From: Verrucomicrobiales bacterium
GTDB taxonomy: Bacteria > Verrucomicrobiota > Verrucomicrobiia > Verrucomicrobiales > Verrucomicrobiaceae
Reading direction: 5' to 3'
NCBI GenBank assembly: GCA_003506995.1
Contig: DNXB01000247.1
Span: 467-10,719 of the forward strand
Length of the DNA stretch: 10,253 nucleotides
A program made the translations under genes and the position numbers. The notes beneath the pieces were generated by a model. The model saw nothing but the letters and a program-made list of their open reading frames with translations, was not told the DNA's origin and made no database searches. Shown piece by piece: positions 7,689 through 10,253 of the stretch; the stretch's first letter is position 1, and every line of letters begins with the position of its first letter.

Positions 7689-8674
7689 ATCAGCCAACGT
7701 GCCGCCACCACCTTGTCGATCAGGACGCACTGGTTGGACTGGGCATTGGGCGGAAATGAGACGCTAAGGGTGAAGCCTTTGAAGCCAGACGGCCCGGTGG
7801 TGGCCAGTTCTGACTCCAGCCAACGGCCCAGGGCGCTGGTCCGGTCGCTGTAGCCATACACGGAGTGCTCCGCGTTCTCCGAGCTGAGCTTGACGCAGAG
7901 GAACTTGGAGGAGTCGGAAAACTCGAAGTTGTAGTATTCAAACTGCCTGACGTAGGCGCGCAGCATCACGGGTTTGGCGGGGCGCTTGGAGCGGAAGTCG
8001 GCAAATGACATCTCGCCGTAGCCGACCAGGCTTTCCCAGTCGATGAGGAACTTCCCCTGCGGTCCCCGCCTGAGCGCCACTTCCAGCGTGCCCGTGGGGC
8101 GGTTGCTGGTGTAGCTGAAATAAAGAATCTCATGGCCGTCGATGAGGTAGCGTGCCTTGTTCAGCATGCCGCCGGGCAGGGGATCTTTGCCGTTCTGCGT
8201 TTCATAAAAATCCCGCATCAATGCGGCGACGCGGTCGGCCTCGATCACCATGGGAATCCGGTCCTTCCAGTTTTCCACCTGCCAGAACTGCTCCAGCAAG
8301 GCCACCGCCTGGACCACATCCTCGCCGTTTTCCTGCAAGGGCATTACCTTGATACTGGAGGCACCGGGATAGGGGGCGGCGTTGTTGTCTGGCGACCTGG
8401 CCCCAGGCTCAAGCTCGGAGGACTGCCGGACGGGGGTGGGCATGTCAGGTGCCGGCAATTCCACCGGCTTGGCAGCATCGACTAGAAGCCCCATTTTTTC
8501 CAGGTCGCGGGCTCGTGTCTCGGCTTTATGCGCCAGTTCGAGCAAAGTGTTGCGGTTCGAGACGCTGTTAAAATACCAGCGCCATCCCACAAACAGCACC
8601 AGCGACAGGCAGACGCTCAAGGTGATGCACACACCCATGAAAGCGCGGTGGGAGCCGATGGAGCCGGAAGTCAT
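7679..8674 (-). CDS. Membrane-anchored protein of unknown function
   Basis: A 331-residue protein. A single hydrophobic segment at about residues 11-31 follows a short N-terminus with one Arg. It lacks an obvious cleavage site and looks like a signal anchor that leaves the rest outside the cytoplasmic membrane. Residues 40-62 are charged and probably helical. Residues 67-105 form a Pro/Ser/Ala-rich linker. Residues 110-331 look like a folded domain beginning with a helical stretch (VQAVALLEQFWQVENWKDRI) and continuing as mixed alpha/beta, rich in aromatics (for example RQFEYYNFEF). I recognise no catalytic motif and no named family. It resembles lineage-restricted verrucomicrobial proteins in layout, but that is an impression. 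It diverges from kdsD across a 103-bp gap and converges on the ferredoxin gene. The ATG is supported by the anchor at the N-terminus; no Shine-Dalgarno precedes it. Confidence 0.82.
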   Translation of the reverse strand: MTSGSIGSHRAFMGVCITLSVCLSLVLFVGWRWYFNSVSNRNTLLELAHKAETRARDLEKMGLLVDAAKPVELPAPDMPTPVRQSSELEPGARSPDNNAAPYPGASSIKVMPLQENGEDVVQAVALLEQFWQVENWKDRIPMVIEADRVAALMRDFYETQNGKDPLPGGMLNKARYLIDGHEILYFSYTSNRPTGTLEVALRRGPQGKFLIDWESLVGYGEMSFADFRSKRPAKPVMLRAYVRQFEYYNFEFSDSSKFLCVKLSSENAEHSVYGYSDRTSALGRWLESELATTGPSGFKGFTLSVSFPPNAQSNQCVLIDKVVAARWLILP

Positions 8675-8741
8675 TGGTTGTTAGTCGGTTGAGGCGGAGG
8701 CAGGACATTGGCGGGGAATTTCTTCATGCTCAAGCACTTGG

Positions 8742-8769
8742 TTGCTGCTTTCCTGGCCCCGCCTACACT
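8742..8769 (+). promoter_or_regulatory. Candidate promoter of kdsD-kdsC, would give a leaderless mRNA
   Basis: TTGCTG (8742-8747) and TACACT (8764-8769) lie 16 nt apart in the gap between divergent genes. Each matches the sigma-70 consensus at four of six positions. Transcription would begin at about 8775-8778, essentially at the kdsD ATG. This fits the absence of a Shine-Dalgarno there. It is a pattern match only. Confidence 0.3.
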
Positions 8770-8777
8770 GCCGGTTC

Positions 8778-9746
8778 ATGAATTACCCGGAGAAAGCCCG
8801 CCGCGTCATCCAGCTCGAAATCGACGAGCTGCAGCGGCTGCATGCGCGCATTGACGACCGTTTTGCCCAGGCCATCGACCTCCTGCTCGCTTGCGTGCGC
8901 AGTCGGGGAAAGCTCATCGTCTGCGGCGTGGGCAAGAGCGGAAGCATCGGCCGCAAGCTGGCCGCCACGCTGAACAGCACCGGTGCCACCACGGTGCTGC
9001 TCGATGTCGGCGATGCCTTGCACGGCGACCTCGGTGTCATCGATCCTGGTGATCTCGCCATTCTGCTCAGTTACAGCGGTGAAACTTCTGAATTGCTCAA
9101 CCTGCTGCCGCATTTGAAGCGCTTCAGCATTCCTGTGATCGCCATCACCGGCGGATTGCAGTCCACGCTGGCGAAAAACGCCGATGTCGTGCTGGATGTT
9201 CACGTCACCCAGGAAGCCTGCCCCCTGAACCTCGCCCCCACCGCCAGCACCACGGCCGCCCTGGTGCTGGGCGACGCCATCGCCGTCGCCTGCCTGGAGG
9301 CGCGCGGCTTCAACCGCGACGATTTCGCCCGATCGCATCCCGGCGGCGCCCTGGGCAGGCGGCTGCTGACCTCCGTGGCCGACATCATGCGCAGCGGCGC
9401 GGCCCTGCCGCGCGTCGCCCCCGACACCCTGATCCCCGACGCCCTGACCGAAATGTCGGCCAAGGGCATGGGGATGACCATCGTCCTGAAAGCCGGACGC
9501 CCCGTGGGCCTGTTCACCGACGGCGACCTGCGCCGCATGATCGCCCAGCACGGCGACATCCGCGCCCTGCCTGTCTCGGCCGGCATGAGCCGCCACCCGC
9601 GCTCGATCGCGGCCGACGCGCCCGCCATCGAGGCCGCCACGATCATGGACGAGCACAAACTCAACCAGATGCTGGTCCTGGATGGCGACGGGCTATTATT
9701 GGGGGCTCTGCACATGCACGACCTCCTCGCCGCAAAGGTCATCTGA
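8778..9746 (+). CDS. kdsD: Arabinose-5-phosphate isomerase (KpsF/GutQ family), SIS plus two CBS domains
   Basis: Converts D-ribulose 5-phosphate to D-arabinose 5-phosphate, the first committed step of Kdo synthesis for LPS, in the cytoplasm. It has 322 residues against 328 for E. coli KdsD. The SIS domain (about 30-180) carries GVGKSG (50-55), LHGDLG (81-86), SYSGETSE (98-105) and SHPGGALGRRLL (186-197). Lys53, His82, Glu105 and His187 line up at a constant offset of six with the catalytic Lys59, His88, Glu111 and His193 of E. coli KdsD. Two CBS domains follow (about 202-258 and 268-320). The ATG at 8778 is preferred over an upstream in-frame TTG because it gives the family length. The gene overlaps kdsC by one base. 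The first 144 codons have about 76% GC at the third position and the last 178 about 92%, and the second half reads as betaproteobacterial, so the gene may be a mosaic or an assembly chimera. Confidence 0.95.
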   Translation: MNYPEKARRVIQLEIDELQRLHARIDDRFAQAIDLLLACVRSRGKLIVCGVGKSGSIGRKLAATLNSTGATTVLLDVGDALHGDLGVIDPGDLAILLSYSGETSELLNLLPHLKRFSIPVIAITGGLQSTLAKNADVVLDVHVTQEACPLNLAPTASTTAALVLGDAIAVACLEARGFNRDDFARSHPGGALGRRLLTSVADIMRSGAALPRVAPDTLIPDALTEMSAKGMGMTIVLKAGRPVGLFTDGDLRRMIAQHGDIRALPVSAGMSRHPRSIAADAPAIEAATIMDEHKLNQMLVLDGDGLLLGALHMHDLLAAKVI

Positions 9747-10253
9747 TGAACGAATTGCCCGGTTTCTCCCATCCCGCCGAAGCCCAAATCCTGGCCCGCA
9801 TCCCGGAAGCGGTCCGCGACCGGGCTCGCGCGGTGCGCATGATGGTGTTCGACGTCGACGGCATCCTGACCGATGGCAGTCTCTGGTATGGCGAACACGG
9901 CGAGGCCGTCAAGCCCTTCAATGCGCTGGATGGCCACGGCCTGCGGCTGCTGCGCGAGCAGGGTATCCACGTCGCCTGGGTCAGCGGCCGAAAAAGCGCC
10001 ATCACGGCCCGCCGGGCGGCCGAACTGGGCATCTCGCCCATCCTCCAGGGGGTCCGCGACAAGATCAACACGGTCGAAGACCTTGCCCGCGAGGCCGGCC
10101 TGTCCCTGCAGGATTTGGGCTACATGGGCGACGACATCATTGATCTGCCCGTGCTGCAGCGGGTCGGATTCGCCGCCAGCGTGCCCAACGCGCCCTTTTA
10201 TGTCGGCCAGGCGGCCCACTGGACCAGTACCCTGCGCGGCGGCGCGGGCGCCG
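9746..10253 (+). CDS. kdsC: Kdo-8-phosphate phosphatase, cut by the window end
   Basis: Hydrolyses 3-deoxy-D-manno-octulosonate 8-phosphate to Kdo and phosphate, after KdsA and before KdsB; a small HAD-superfamily enzyme without a cap domain. The 169 residues present contain motif I FDVDGILTDG (35-44, nucleophile Asp36 and acid Asp38), motif II VSGR (79-82), the motif III lysine in RDK (Lys106) and motif IV MGDDIIDLPVL (127-137, Asp129 and Asp130). Family members are about 170-190 residues, so only a short C-terminus should be missing. The reading frame is open to the window edge. The ATG overlaps the kdsD stop as TGATG, which implies translational coupling. AAAGG at 9734-9738, 7 nt upstream, is a plausible ribosome binding site, the only one seen in this window. 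GC at the third codon position is about 85% by hand count. In style it resembles betaproteobacterial KdsC. Confidence 0.94.
   Translation, partial: MNELPGFSHPAEAQILARIPEAVRDRARAVRMMVFDVDGILTDGSLWYGEHGEAVKPFNALDGHGLRLLREQGIHVAWVSGRKSAITARRAAELGISPILQGVRDKINTVEDLAREAGLSLQDLGYMGDDIIDLPVLQRVGFAASVPNAPFYVGQAAHWTSTLRGGAGA

Noticed and set aside
8742..8777. Upstream TTG start for kdsD
   Set aside because: The added 12 residues are not typical of the family, and the ATG at 8778 gives the normal length and N-terminus.
8763..9656. 297-codon minus-strand open frame opposite kdsD
   Set aside because: kdsD has all catalytic motifs in the other direction. The antisense translation is Gly/Ala/Gln-rich without family features.
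9200..10219. 339-codon minus-strand open frame opposite kdsD and kdsC
   Set aside because: It overlaps two recognised genes completely; long open antisense frames are expected at this GC3 level.

Overview
The window looks like chromosomal DNA from a GC-rich Gram-negative bacterium. Verrucomicrobiota (Prosthecobacter/Verrucomicrobium-like) is the best guess. That rests on the style of the giant secreted protein, the ferredoxin and the membrane-anchored protein, plus genes for Kdo, which imply an LPS outer membrane. It is a judgement from reading, not from a database search. No mobile element, CRISPR array or tRNA was seen.

Layout. Bases 1-278 are the 3' end of a 23S rRNA gene. A 135-nt spacer without tRNA follows, then a complete 5S rRNA (about 414-530) and a strong hairpin terminator (537-574). 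Converging on this rRNA operon from the right is one very large gene on the minus strand (625-7182, 2185 codons, intact). It encodes an exported multidomain protein of alternating helical and beta-sandwich blocks, loosely like an alpha-2-macroglobulin but without its thioester. Its function is unknown. Divergent from it is a small single-cluster ferredoxin gene (7396-7629). A minus-strand gene for a 331-residue membrane-anchored protein of unknown function (7679-8674) converges on the ferredoxin gene. Divergent from that is the pair kdsD-kdsC (8778-9746 and 9746 to the window end), overlapping by one base and cut by the window edge.

Functionally the only clear pathway is Kdo synthesis. KdsD isomerises ribulose-5-phosphate to arabinose-5-phosphate, and KdsC removes the phosphate from Kdo-8-phosphate; both act in the cytoplasm and feed LPS inner-core assembly. 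The other genes are single transcription units with no visible link to it.

Two things deserve a second look. The first is the 2185-residue secreted protein, which I cannot match to a characterised family. The second is an abrupt change inside kdsD, near base 9200: third-codon-position GC rises from about 76% to about 92% (hand counts), leucine codon choice shifts to CTG, and protein style turns betaproteobacterial. This suggests recombination or a chimeric assembly join at a conserved motif.
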